Assembly: GCA_016169945.1 (NCBI GenBank)
Contig: JADLSH010000164.1
Location: 1-64,000 of the forward strand
Source: Trachythela sp. YZ-2020
Lineage: Eukaryota; Cnidaria; Anthozoa; Malacalcyonacea; Clavulariidae
Length of the DNA stretch: 64,000 bases
Direction: 5' to 3'
The position numbers were made by a program, and so were the translations under genes. The notes beneath the pieces are model-generated. The model did no database searches, had not been told where the DNA came from, and saw nothing but the letters and a program-made list of their open reading frames with translations. Shown here piece after piece: positions 24,601 through 39,600 of this stretch (position 1 is its first letter; the number at the start of each line of letters is the position of its first letter).

Positions 24601-27600
24601 TTAACTCTGACGAAGGGTCGCAGTTGCGTCCGAAAATTTTGTATATTTTAAACTTTTTATTGTATGTAATAGATCAGCTTCAACAGAAACCAGAAGTCAT
24701 GTCATTTAAAATTTACGATCACTACTCCGAGATTCACGCCTCGTTCGTTCGAGACGAACTTCGGCGATTTTGTTCACTGAATCCAGTTTATTGTTTGTTT
24801 GCGTCAACACATCAACGGTTCGCTGACGCGGTATCTTGCTTGGTTGCGCGCGCTTAAATTTGCCTCCGCTAAATCGTTGCATATGGCGACATTTCGCGAA
24901 AAACCCCGATCGCGTGTTCAACAAATTCTTCTTTTCCGCTTTCAATATGCATAATTTCTCCTCTTGACAGAGATTACACCGCTCGTCTCAAAATGGACAC
25001 TTCATACTATATTCTCTTCCGCTTTACTTCAGTTCCCACACATGCTTCGAAAGTTCCGTTTCAGAGGGGTAGTTTACGTTTTTGAAGGACTTTTTGTGAT
25101 TCCCGTATCTTTCCTTGAATGAGTTGGCCGTCATCCCTATGTATTCCTTAGTAATTCCATCATCAGTCGTTGTCACCTCAGCTTTGTACACCATGTTATT
25201 TACTAAACACTTTCGTCTAGTGGGCACTCACTTGCTCTTCTGCAGTTACATTGACTGGGTTTAGGCGCGGTGGGGTTTCTTGTTAAAAGGCGATGATTGT
25301 GTCGAGATATAATACTTTTGACATTTTCCATACAAGAGTAGCTAACTTTAATTGTGTTGCGATTGAAGATCTTATGAAGAGGACTTGTAATGAGGAAATG
25401 TTTATCAATCAGTTGAAGGAAGTTTCGGCCAACGTTTGTTCTTACCGTCTTCCTGAAGGGAGGATTAATGATGTTTCTACGGCGTCTTCTATTTGTAGAT
25501 GGCAAACTGGTGGAATTATTACCGGCCGAGTATTGTAAAGTAACATCATGGTTGCTGCGTTTGAGTGCGTCTGTATAGAAAGGTGCGGCAGAATCAAAGG
25601 ATAATTGATCGGAAGAAAGTGAGATACGTTTGTTGATTGATGAAGGTATATGCTTGATGATGGAAGGTGGGTGGTATATATGTACCGGGTGGGGCAAAAA
25701 AGAGTACGACTGTTTGATTTAGTATAACTTAAAAACTAAAAGAGCTATTTGCACAAAAACAAGTTTCTTTGCATTCAGCGATGTCTAACTTAAATTTGAT
25801 ATATATAATTATATACCATGTGCATTTTCATGCAATATTGACTGACATAGCTGCGTTTAAACTTGACTAAACACTTTTGGAACTGTCGAGAATTAGCTAA
25901 AAACGGCCTGTTAAACTAATTTGATAACCGTTACCATTTTATCGTAAGTATTATTTAAATGAAGTGAAGTTGAAGTTAGAAATGTTTCTTGAATAGATAT
26001 GCTCTTTTATTCTAACATTTGGCCTTCTAACTTCAACTTCACTTCATTGAAACGAATACTTGCGTAAAATGCTAATGGTTATCAAATTATCGGATAGGCA
26101 ATTTTTACCTAATTCTCGACACTTCCAAAAATGTCTACTCAAGTTTAAACTGAGCTATCATGTGAATATGGCACATATCAAAATTTAAGTAAGACATCGC
26201 TGAATGCAAAGCGAATTGTTTAAGTGTAATAGCTCCTTTAGTTATTAAGTTATACTAAATCAAACAGTCGTACTTTTTTTTGCCCCACCCGGTATATATA
26301 TATACCACCCACCTTCCATCATCAAGCATATACCTTCATCAATCAACAAACGTATCTCCTCACTTTATTCCGATCAATTAATGCAAAGCTCACTTCCCTT
26401 GCGGTCGTTTGAGCACTCTGGCCCCATTACACTTTGCGCATGTCTGGATGCGTTGATGTCACCGTGTTGTACCACATGCGCTTGGTGGGAGCAAGTTCAC
26501 GTGTATACATACGGTTGTCATCTCATGTGTTAAATGCTTTTCAAGATCTGATGCAAAGGAGTATTAAAATTTAAAATATTTTGGAAATATATCTAAACAA
26601 TTCTTTCAAATTGGCAAACAGCAAGCAAATGAATAGAAATTGACAATATACCTGTGTGTATTGCTGATCCTTCGGGAAACTGCTTCCAAAAATGACAACA
26701 GGATCGTGATCATAAAGCTGCCCCTGTAACAATCTCAGCGCTGCATAGTTCTCAGTCAGAACAAGTAAATAGCGACTTTCCCTAAAATGTAGATATTCTT
26801 GTTATAAATATATAGACGTCTATAGCATCAAAATTAAAAAGCTTTTTCTATAAAATATTAAGTTGCGTGTCCAACATGCTCAGAGACTAAACTATATAAT
26901 TGGGCTGGACCAGAATGAAAATACTCGCAGGTATAATGGTATTAGCCGTATAATGGTATAGGTTTCACTGAAAATGTAATCGGATACCTCTGATTTAAAA
27001 TACGGTACGAAATATTCATATACGCTACACACAATACATTCAGCAGCTTAACTCACCCTTCATTTTCTGTTCTACCAAGACTTTCTTGGATAAGATTCAC
27101 AGGAAAGCATTCAGGGGAGGGATACTTTAAAAAGAAGATAACATATTACCGATGTATAATATTGTATATATTATATATACCTATTATATATACGATATTC
27201 CCTTGTTATATTTAATTACCTTCAGACATTGTTTAAGTCTTGGAAATTGCCGACTAAATATCCTCATTGGATTAAGATCATCCAGGCCGCTAAAATTCCT
27301 TCTGATGGATTGTTCCAGTTCTATATCACTGATTTGATCACCTTGTTCCGCCTGTACAGCAAAACCATACACCATCTTTACCAAACTGTAAAAACACGAA
27401 CAGAGATTTTACATGCATGTTACATTTGTTGTGGTAACACTTATGGCGCGCCGAACCCGTCATAATTCTAAACTTCCAAATATAAGTTCTGTACTCTCAA
27501 ATAAGGGTCTAAACTGTCTAAATTCATTTTAAACATTATTTTTGCCAAACGTCAAATATTCTTCTTGAACTTGTAGATTTTTTGGCGAAATTCCAAATAT

Positions 27601-30600
27601 GCTTTTTAAACTTGTATTTGTTTACCATATACTCATTTATCTTTCCTCAATTCCAATTATTTTGGGTAAGTTCGTTTATACGTTCTAAACTTCAAATATA
27701 CTGTCTAAACTGTACTCGTGTCAAAAATACGTTCTAATTAATATTCACGACGCACAGTGGGGACAGGCTATTTATAAACCTTCAGTCCTCGTCCCGACAT
27801 TTGTCCAATATTTGTTGTTTGATGAATTTGATGGAAAGAAACGAGAGAAACACTGTTGGGCTAAGAAATTTCTTCGATACCGTTGCTTTAGTTCTTATCG
27901 GCATTCGGAATCTGCAAACTGCTGAAACTGGTTTTCCTGAAGCAGAAGTAGACAGTCCTCGCACAGCTCGAAGAAGCATGCGTAACATTACGACTACTTG
28001 CATTAGAGAATACTGACGATGTTTACGCGACACCACTTAGAGATCTAACCCCTTCAGTTTGTTGAACAGGAGTTTGTTGTGCTGCTCATTGTCAGTCATA
28101 TGCATTTGCTGTCTTCTTCGTCGGAGCGTACTCTCACTAATTCCGAGTAGCCATGCTATTTTCTCCCACGAAATGTGCAGGCTTCTTAGAAATTGAATTT
28201 GTTCATCTTGGATGATGATTCGTGGTCTTCCCACTCCTGTCGGACTTTCTGTCTCGCACGTAAACGGTGTATTTACAGCTAAAGGAGAAACGTCTTCACA
28301 AAATGATTGAACGTGTAAACGTATATCTGTGCAACAAACTCCTGAAGATCTCTAAGTGGTACGGTGTCGCGTATAAACATCGTCAAACGCGCTTGCTTCT
28401 TCGAGCTGTGCGAGGACTACTTCTGCTTCAGGAAAACCAGTTTCAGCAGTTTTCAAATTCCGAATGCCAATAAGAACTGAAGCAAGGGTGTCGAAGAAAT
28501 TTCTTAGCCCAACAGTGTTTCTCTCGTTTCTTTCCATCAAATTCATCAAACAACAAATATTGGACAAACGTCGAGGACTGACTAACTTTATAAATAGCAT
28601 GCCCTCACTGTTGCGTCATGAATATTAATTAGAACGTATTTTTGACACGAGTTTAGACAGTATATTTGAAGTTTAGAACGGAAAAACGAACTTACCCAAA
28701 ATAATTGGAATTGAGGAAAGATAAATGAGCATATGCAAGGTAAACAAATACAAGTTTAAAAAGCATATTTGGAATTTCGCCAAAAAATCTACAAGTTCAA
28801 GAAGAATATTTGACGTTTGGCAAAACATACTATGTTTAAAATGAATTTGGACAGTTTAGAACCCTTACTTGAGAGTAAAGAACTTATATTTGGAAGTTTA
28901 GAATTGTGACGGGTTCGGCGCGCCATAAACACAAGAAGCAGCCTCCTGTTTTGATTGTGTTTCGTGTTGAAAAAACTGAAGAACAATAATAGTCAATAGA
29001 TAAACAGCCTACTGTATAATGATATTCTGAATATACTACCAACCTGTAAAAGTCTCGAAGTCCAAAGAATTCATCTTTTTGGGCATTTTCTAGTGTTTTT
29101 GAATTGCTTTGTTGTTTATATAGGTCAAAATACCCTCTACATAACTTCCTGATAGTTGTCTCAAGACGACGCTGAATATCTTCATCACCGGAACAAATTC
29201 CACTAAAAATGAAAAATTAAAAACGATTAAAATTACCTTATTAAGAAAATTACCTTATTAAGAAAATTAATAAACTGATTTAACTTATCCTACAATCGTT
29301 TATGTAAATATGAATACAATAGGTACCTCATGCATTCGCAACGTCCAGTTAGTCCTCATGCATTTTTGACTTGATATTATATATTAGATTCAATCGCCAC
29401 AAACCTAGCACTATTATGCAGTTCGTCTTCACTTGGTACTCCTCTACTCAACATGATGCCTCGGTTCATTTTAGCGGGATCCAATGCCCAATTTGATAAA
29501 CCAATAAAACCAACACGGTGATGATCGGATGTCGTTCCTGATTCTTCAGCTGTAGCTGTGCCATCTTCCAGTAAGGGGTGAAGCGTTTTTAAAGGCATCA
29601 GGGGAGAATCTTCAGCCAAACCAATTTCGTCCAATACTACCACAGACACAAACTTTTTCAGGTCCTTGTCTTTTTGTAGTTTAGCACACTGTCTGAAGGT
29701 AGATACGATGCCTTCAGGCGTAGATAACGGGCTGCACTGGTACGATTGCATGTGGATCTATTAAAATCACACCAATCAATTTTAATTTCAACATTTCAGA
29801 AACTGCTTCAAAAGTTCTCATGACCCGCTTATAAATTTCCAATCTATTTCTTATTGTTTTGAAAAGACGGGAAGCTAATAATCGTGTTTCGGTGCTTATA
29901 TTTTTGTATCTGCGTATGCAGATATATTGCTATCGTCTTCTTAGATGTAAACTGTTAGTGTTAGCTTACCACCTACAATGACGTAATGTTTCCTGATAGT
30001 ACCGGTACTCTACATTGACAATGTCGCCTGAGGCTACCTCTATATTTTTGTCGGTTCATAGATCAAGTTCCTAAAGAGTACTTCACTATCTAAGCAATTT
30101 TTATTCCATTTACCACAAATATATACTTTTAGTTGTTAGCAAGCAGTTGCCAATTTGTCAACAAACTGGGAACATGAAAGCAGTCCGAACAAAAGTCTGC
30201 ACCAGGTTTGTTACAAGTTGTGCGATTTTAGGTGTAGTTCGAGTATGGAGGATAATCGAGGATAATGGGAGTTCCAAGCACTCCCTGCTTGATCAAAAAT
30301 TAAACCTTTTTGTGCAAATTCAGGAACCAAGAAAATAGATGCGTATACATAGATTAGTGAGTTCATTAGGCATACAAATATTTCAATGCACATGAAGAGA
30401 TAAATATGGAATGCACAGATAAAATATATTGGGACTGAAATCTTTGTTATTCCTAACTTCGATTTACTTCTTCCTTTGAAGCAAGTTGCGTCATTTATGA
30501 TATGAGTGCATATATGTGTAGGTAAATGTTTATGAAATCCTTTGTTTGTAAAGAAATGGTATTGTTGGATGTGGGAGTGGAGATAACTTACTGAAAACAC

Positions 30601-33600
30601 ATTGAACAAAAATGTTGCAATATAAAACAAGAATCTTGCAACGTAAAAACGTCTTCTTAAACTTGAACTGAATAGATTTTTATAACTCGCGTACCTGTTT
30701 TAAGTTCTTGAACAATTCACTTTGTGAGTTACCAGCTTTCATGTTTGTCGATATAACATCTTTTGCTAAAGACTTGGAACTGCCTGGCTTGCCAACAACA
30801 AACAACGGGATGCGTAATTCCGTACAGATTGCCATCATAAAGACATTTTCACTTAGAGCAGTATTTTTGGCGATAGTTTGACCCAGTTGTATGTCCTCCA
30901 AAAATCCACGTTGACATCTGGAAACAGGTTTATGCTAATTATTACAATCGTTAGTTTATATTTTAAGGGAATAAATTATCGACAGAGAAGCGCATTACAA
31001 CAACGCATGCTCGACGTTTTGGGCAAAGGTCCTTCGTCAGGAGGAGAGTTAGCTACCATGGACCGTTAATAGAATTTTAATACAAGTGGCTACTTCAAAA
31101 CTAGTCATGCATGATGCATGACATGGCGCCGGCAATATAACAACTTCTGTATGAAAATGTCATCGTAAAATTGCATTTATATAGAGGGAAAAGTGTTCAT
31201 TACGAAACTCAAATTTCTTGAATGGCAAATTTTTCAAACCAATCGTTGAAGATAATACGTCTAGCGAAACAGAAATAATTTCGTTAGGAAAACTGTACAC
31301 ATGCAGACGTGTACCATATTAATAATCTGATTTCAATCTGCCTGTTCGTTGGTCGAGAGCCATGATCTATTAGAGGAAAGACCCATGGATGACGCCATTT
31401 CAGTGGCGTAATATCTTTAGATAATCACAGCTCTCTCAGAGGCATTGCGAATCAATGACGTTCGTTGTTTTGTTTAGATCATGGATCCAGTGGTGTAGAA
31501 GAAAAGGGGCTCAGCATATGGGAGATTGTATATTTGGATTGTATATTTGGATTGTATATTTCGATTGTATATTTGGAATTGTATATTTGAGATTGTATAT
31601 TTGGAATTGTACATTTGGAATTGTATATTTGAGATTGCACATACTTGGGTTGTATATTTGGATTGTATATTATTATTATGATTTATAAAAAAAGATATTG
31701 CAACAAACGTTGAATTACATCTGGTAACATAAGTATGAATAAACTAATATTTACAATATATATTGTATTAAAAACTCTATTTAAGAACTATATACTAACA
31801 CATTGAAAGAATAAAATAATTTTTAAAACGATCAGTTTTACATCTGTCAGGTTAAAATTCGTTTTATGTCTTAAATTGAATCTATTGCCTGGATGTTTAT
31901 TTAGCAAGTCTTGCATCTTCGCGTGTTGGTTCTTCTTTCTTCCAGCGATTCTAAGGATGCTTTCTCCATTGTCTCGTTATAGTCCAAGTTCGAAAATATA
32001 ATTTTCATTGCTCTCTTTTGGATTCGTTCAATATCGTCAGAAAGGTATTTAGTGAGATTAAAGTGCCACACCGATGCACAACACTCCAACAGCGGCCTGA
32101 CACATGCTTTATAGGCTTTCAAGAGAGTAACTGGATCAACGTTGGCTTTCTTCAAAGTGTACAACATGTATAGACGTTTATACACTTTAGTAGTAATATG
32201 GTGAACATGATCATTCCACTTTAACTCATCATTAATGAAAACAATAAGGGACTTGTACACACTAACTCTCTCAACAGGGTGATCTTGGATTTTAATAGGT
32301 GGAAAGTCAGGGATATCTTTTTTCCAAAAACAAATAAGAAATTCCTTGCATTTAGTAGGATTAAGTTTCATTCTATTCCTACTGCACCAATTTGAAATAT
32401 CATTCACGATCGATTGCAAGTTCGAAGATTCATTTTTGGCAAGGGATTCAGGTTATATTTCGGATTGTATATTTGAATTGTATATTTCGATTGTGTATTT
32501 CGATTCTATATGTGGATTATATGTTTGGATTGTATATTTCGGATTGTAAATTTGACTGTATATTTGGATTATATATTTGCATGAATTGTACATTTCGGAT
32601 TGTATATTTGGATTGTATAAATGATTGTAGGTAATAGTGCGATTTCGAGTGCACTTATTTATATACATGCATATATATATATATATATGCTGTTAAATCT
32701 TAAACCTTCCATACACGTGTAGATCTCGCCGAAAAGTGATTGTTTTGAATATAGCACGTCCAGTTGCCATCACGTACCTATACAAAATGGACTGTGTGCT
32801 CAATCTATGTTGGCTGCAGCTCGGTGTCCGCGAAAATGCTGACGTCACATATAGGTCCTTGCTCTCATACGGAAATTTGCTGACATGTAAATGCGTTGAG
32901 AAAAGGCTCGTGTTCTATATTATTCAGACTCAAAAAGATTGTTAATTTGTGTTTTTGAGGTGCGAAATTCCTGCCAAATCATGGAAAGTAAGTCAGTTTA
33001 TAATAAATGTGTTTTTAAAGAAATTAGCTGTTTGTCAAGTATGTTTTCAATTGTCAATTATAGCAGCACATGCTTTGAAAAAAATAGCCGTAGAAAACTT
33101 TACAGAAACAGTCGTTTACTCAGTAAGATACCAGGAAAGGTTGTCGGCAAAAATTGGCAATGATAAACCCATAGCGGTAATTTTCATTAACGCGAGGACC
33201 TATACACGATGTCAGCATCGGTGCAGACACTTTTTGACCTGGAACACTCAGTCCAGTTATAAGTATAGGTCAGTGGTTGCCATCCAATAATGAACCTACC
33301 TTATAATTTCATCTTGCATCCTACGGCTACGTGCACCTCCAGGTATAGGACATGAATTGTCAAAATATCTGGAAATGTATCTGCAATATTCTTCTCTTGT
33401 GTTTAATCTTGCATAGTAACATACACCAATGCCCAGGATTACAGCGCGGACAATTGGACTTAAAGGCTAAAAAGTAAAAATACCAAGTAATTAAAGTGCA
33501 TATGAGACGAAACTATTTATTCTCTTGAACGAAGAAACTCTTAAACGGTATAAAGAATCTTCTTCCATAGATTTCTATTTTCACTGTTCGAATAGTACGG

Positions 33601-36600
33601 CACCATGCTGTGACTGTTATATTTTGCATCTATTAAACGAAAGCAGTGTGCATGCTGATCCTTAAATAATTTCGTTTGATGATAACAAAGATATAAAACC
33701 TTCAATGATATCTTATAAATTACGTATTTGCATGGTTGGATTGCTTTTTTAAGGAAAATGAACGACGAAGCATGAAAATAAATCTAAACAAGAACTTAGC
33801 CAACAGTTTGAAGTATTCTTTCGTTTAAGATAATAAAACGTTTCCTGTCATATGCAATTTAATTCTTATCTATGAGGCAATCTATAAATCTATAAGCCCA
33901 TCTCCATGCACATATTACCTTTGTCGCTGAATATGAACGAAAATGTTTCTAGATCTTTTCCTTTAGAGACCTAGCTTGTACTTAATTAATACAAATTCTT
34001 GGTCACATAGATAACATAAATCTCGTTCTTGTATAGAAAAAAGAAAGACCTTGAGGACCTTACTTGTTCAACTTGCTCATCGTCATCGTCAGTTTCATCA
34101 CCTTCGTCTTCACTAGATTCTTCAGAACTGGTATTATCTTCATCTCGGACATTATTTCCATCTCCAATAGTCCTGATGATCAATTCCGAGTTGGAATAAA
34201 ACCATGTGATAACTTTCATCGCTCTTTCGACATCACGCAAGCTGACAAAGCTGCATTCATTCTGAAAAAAGGAAAGGATGATGTATGAAACTTTAAATAA
34301 TGTTTTGATCCGTTTGTAATTTTCGTTGGTTTTCAGAACAGGGATGTAAAAAGTAAACATTTAGAAAAACTTGAATTGTGATTTACATGAACATCTAATA
34401 ATAAAATTATCGCTCCCACTACCTTTCATATATTTCAGTATGATCCACTTACTATTGGAACATTAGATATTTTTGCATATTTTGCATGTTAACAATTTCC
34501 ACATAAATGTGGTTGTGTGGTCCACTCATGGAAAATCGGGTAAAAATAGGTTAATTAATTTTCGTCTCTTTCAAGGCTTGCAAGATAAAAATATTAGATA
34601 TAGCAATAAACCATAATCAGTTTATATAATAATCTGGAAATAAAATTGGTGGAAATCGACCATAGGATCTTTGCAAATATGCAAAAAACGTGTAGTTCAC
34701 ATGGTAGGCATTATCGCCATGTGGATAAATTTGACAAACGCGATTTTCCTTGTTTGCAATTCAAATTTCATCCAACATGGCGAAGATCTCTTTGTACATT
34801 GAATTCCTGGAGATTGCATGGTTGCAACCCGCCTATATTAATTATAGAGCATAAAATGTTCTAAACGCTATATGTGGCAAAACATACATTTGGTAAAACC
34901 AGGTTGGTTGCATGTATTCAATGAAGTATAGAATGAGTGTTGCCGCCATGTGCAGATGGAATAAACCTGAAGCTGGCCATCTGAAGTTGGCAGCCCGACT
35001 ATGTATACACAGTAGGCTATATGATCAGCTAAACACTTGCGACGACTTTAACTATTTCACATATAATAAATTTACACGTCATTTATATAATAAATGGTAA
35101 ATGTCCATTGTCACATATGGCTAATCAATGAATAAGTTCTGATGCAGAAAAAACATTCTTTACCTTTTGGTCACGCATATATTTCTGTGAAGCTGACAAC
35201 ACTTTGGCGATACAAGATGCTTGTGCATCAGTTCCATGAAAACCTTCTGTGGTTGGTCTGGCAGAAACAAGCTTTTAAAGGAAAAGGAACAAAATTATAC
35301 AGTATACGATTTTAATTAAATAAATCTATATCACATATTTGTCTTTTCCTTATAGTAACAATTAACGATTTCTTAGATGAATTCTTTGATACGGTAAACC
35401 TGCGATACACCGTGGACTTAATTGATATTATGTCTGCATCACATATATACATACGTGAAAGGTTCACACTAATTTGTTGCATGATTGAGATTTTAAACTA
35501 TACCCTTTCATGCACACAATCTTTTGACCAACCACGACTTCACAATCAGCCGGGAAAAACGCCTGCCTGATGTTATTACTCAATGGATTCTTCTGCGCCC
35601 AATATTGTACGTATAGAGACCTTACATTATGAAATATTGAACGAATTAAGATGAATTCATGCAATAGGTGTTTTATTATATCGAAAAAACATTTAGAACA
35701 AAAAATACACACTGTATATACAGTATTGGACCAGCGCGTGACCTTAGTTAAGACTCGTGATAGGTCGATTGTATGTGAGGGTGTCATAATGTCTGATAGG
35801 TGGTTATCGGACAGTTACGTGTTTTTTAATTTTCAACGGAAAACAAACAAGATCATTTACACCATTTGTTTGTTTAAAAGTAAAACACGGGAAACCTTCT
35901 CTTCGGTATTCAGTTTCGAAAATTTGTTTAAATTGCTTGAAAATAGATTGAATAAAATTTAATTTCAATTATTGAAGTACACATTTTATGTACAATAATG
36001 CACTTGTCCAGTGTCCAAATACTTACATCTGGCGTTGGCGCAACCATGAACCTTCGAACAATTTGCGCAGTATAAAGTTCTTCTGTGTGATTTGTAAGCT
36101 GGCCAAAGTCCCACACTAGCGGTCTCATACTCTCTGGCAAAGGGTGGACACGATACACAAGTTGACGGAGTGGAATTGAGCCTGTAGATAAGTATAAGAA
36201 TATAATATATACCTAAATAACATAATATATTTATGTATTATTAACAAAATTGTTAAAGGAGTTGGTTATTTTAAATAAAAACAAAAAATTGAAGAATGAC
36301 GAGGAATTTGATTATAGAAATGAAACATGCAAAAAAATTATTTGCTATGGACCTTGTAATTTTAGGTTGGCTAGAAGCGACCTACAGTCCTGGTCAACAA
36401 TCGTGGTACATTGTCAAGTAAAAGTCACAGATTTAGCTTTCGTTTTTAAGTTGCTATAATTCCACCCCTAAACCCCATGCATTTCAATGTTGTTCTTTGT
36501 TCGGCATTTTTGGCCTAGAACATTAAGGATCAACCTTTAGAAAGTGTGCCATATATTTTTACCAATAATTGTAGCATCATTTTTACTTTGCTGCTGTTCG

Positions 36601-39600
36601 CCATCATACCTAATTTATCTTCCGTTTCATCAGCTGAAACATGATACCCCAACCCAGCAGATTCTAGTTTCTGAATCATCTCTTTTGTGTGCCTAAAACA
36701 ACCATCGAAACTAATTACTTGGCATTCTCATCCTTAACAATACAGGGCATCCTTTTCCACTGAAATTCAATTTGTGTCGTGTAAAGAATGCTCGTGAAAA
36801 CGCGTGATCACAATCCTTTACCAAGAGTCAATTCCACAAAATATAAGAAAAAAATGCTCCGAATATTAGTTTTGAGCACGAGTTTTTAAAAGAAGACATA
36901 ATTCAAGGTGATATAAACATGGACAATGACTTTAAAAAAGAGTCGAATTATCACCTTGAATTTTGTGTTTACAAGACGGGTTTACAAGACGGTAATATTC
37001 GGAATATGCTTTTCTTATATGCCTGATCACTCTCTCAGTTAAATTCAGATATTCGATATGCAAGTATAACCTTTCACAGTTGCATGTTGTTAAAATTTGA
37101 AAAATTATATATAAATAACTCGTAGTTATCTTATATAGGTTCCAGCATGGTATCCGCCATATTCATGTCAAAGTTGTCATTGTTTAATTTTGACCTAATT
37201 GATTGGATGTCACACGAAATTAGTCTAAACTTGATCACTTGAACACTTCTTCGTATATACATATTCCCAGAAAAGTATCAAGTTAAAATAGTAATAGGTT
37301 ATTGACCGAGCGTGAGGTCTGTACAGTGAAATATCGGACCGAGGTTTTTTAGTACGGACCAAGCGAGCGGGGTCCGTACTAAAAAACAGAGGTCCGATAT
37401 TTCACTGTACAGACCGAACAAGCGAGGTCAATAAACTGTTTATTATATGGCTCTTGAGATTGATTCTTAAATTAATTAAGGCATAAACAAGAATTTTTCG
37501 CCACCTTTCATGTTGAGACAGGAAATGGCTTCCTCATTATCTATTCTGTTACTTTTTTCGAACAAAGACGGTTGTTTGTCAGTTTGGCACTTTGGCTTCC
37601 ATAACGATGGGCATTGTTTTTTTTTGTTTTATTAATTGCAAATTTTTAAAATTTAAATTTTTAAAAATTAAAAAAAATAAAAAAAATGTATTTAAAAATG
37701 TTTAATTTTTAATTTTTTAATCCGGAACACCGGTCCGGATAACTAGTTATCCGGATCACGGTCCGGATACGGCTTTTATCGGACCGCTCGCTAGCCAATG
37801 AGAACAGCGGATTTCATAAAGCCATATAATAATATTAGTTATTCGGTGAGTGATATATCACAAGGAAATCTTTTTTGTGTTTTTATTCTTCAAGACTAGC
37901 GGAAAATCCCGTGTTTTTATACGAAAATGTTAAAGAACTGCTTGGATGCATGAAAAAAAAACATGAAAGCAATTTGTAACAAAGCAACATTAAAACACAA
38001 AACTGTTCTCAACCTCTGCCACATTAAACATAAAAATGAGAAAACAATTCTTTACGACAACGGGTCAAATGAATAACGGGTCAAACTAGAAAAGCAAGAA
38101 ATGAATAACGGGACAAACTAGACAAGTAAGAAACTTACTTCTAAAATTCATTAATTATTCATAGGCAAAATACAAAGGAAACTCATGACCCGTAGCGGAT
38201 CTATATATTTGATATAGACTTGCTCAAATTTTCTCCTTCAATTTTTACAGCGTAGATAACATCAATCTTAAAAATTCCAACGCCAGTGAGCGTATACAAA
38301 ACGAGTCATTTTAGAAGTCATATACAAACCTTACAGTTCGGCCTTTATCAGATCTAAAACACTCGGCTGCGCCTCGATGTTTTAAATCTGATAAAGACCT
38401 CTTGTGCGGTTTGTATATATTACTTCTAAGAGTGATATATCACAAGGAAAACTTTTTTGTATTTTTATTCTTCAAGGCTAGCGGAAAATCCCGTGTTTTT
38501 ATACGAAAATGTTAAAGAACTGCTTGGATGCATGAAAAAAAAACATGAAAGCAATTTGTAACAAAGCAACATTAAAACACAAAACTGTTCTCAACCTCTG
38601 CAACATTAAACATAAAAATGAGAAAACAATTCTTTACGACAACGGGTCAAATGAATAACGGGTCAAACTAGAAAAGCAAGAAATGAATAACGGGTCAAAC
38701 TAGAAAAGTAAGAAACTTACTTCTAACTGTTTTAACTTACTTTCGGTATGGATTACAAGCAGCAATAAAATGCAGTCTCGTCAGTTCAGGATTAATAGCT
38801 CGTCCATTCACTCTTCGGTCGACCATAATTTCTTTAATAAGATCAATTGCATCGGTTGTATTGGCCTCATCAAAGAATAAAATAGTATCAACATTTATCT
38901 TCTCATTGAAGAAAGCCCTTTTCTCTGCTTCTTCCACTTTCTTTTCAATTTCCGCATAACTTGTTCCACCATGTACCTATATATAGGCAAAAAATATCCG
39001 CTAATATAATCCGCCAAAATTATCCACCTTCTGCCAAAAATATTCACCCAAGCCTCGGAACTATAATTGTCCACAGTAAACAAAGGTGGGTGTACATTAA
39101 AAATCGTTAAATATTTAAACCATAGTACTCGTTATACATAAAAATAAAATTACTTTCCAATGGAAACGTAATATTTATGAATAATGTATTTTTACTGTAC
39201 AAAAGATTACATTTCAGCCTCAGGCAAATTTCTAATTTTAAGTTCAGGTAAAAATATGTAGTACCCCCTATAGCATTTTAATTTAAACGACCGAAAGAGT
39301 GTGAGATTTCTTAGATTCCTTTTCATTATGAAAGGCTATACAAACTGATAAGAAATCCAAAATATTACTCCAGAAAAATGTATGGACTTTTCTATGGTTT
39401 ATGATTTATTGTCATTCAATTAACGATCTGTCCTAAAAATCAATTGAATTCAAAACGACCAGATTCGAATTTCTATCTTGTGAATTAAGTAAGGACTAAG
39501 ATACTAAAACAAGTATAGAGAAACCTTCATGAGTAGCAAATTTTTCGGTCCATCAGGTCCAGCTTGAAGTTCACACATGAATCTAATAAGACGAGTCTTG

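Noticed and set aside
32939..33290. Plus-strand ORFs of 74 and 113 codons near 33 kb
   Set aside because: They have no recognisable protein, no matching splice sites, and run up to exon t, which is on the other strand and clearly coding.
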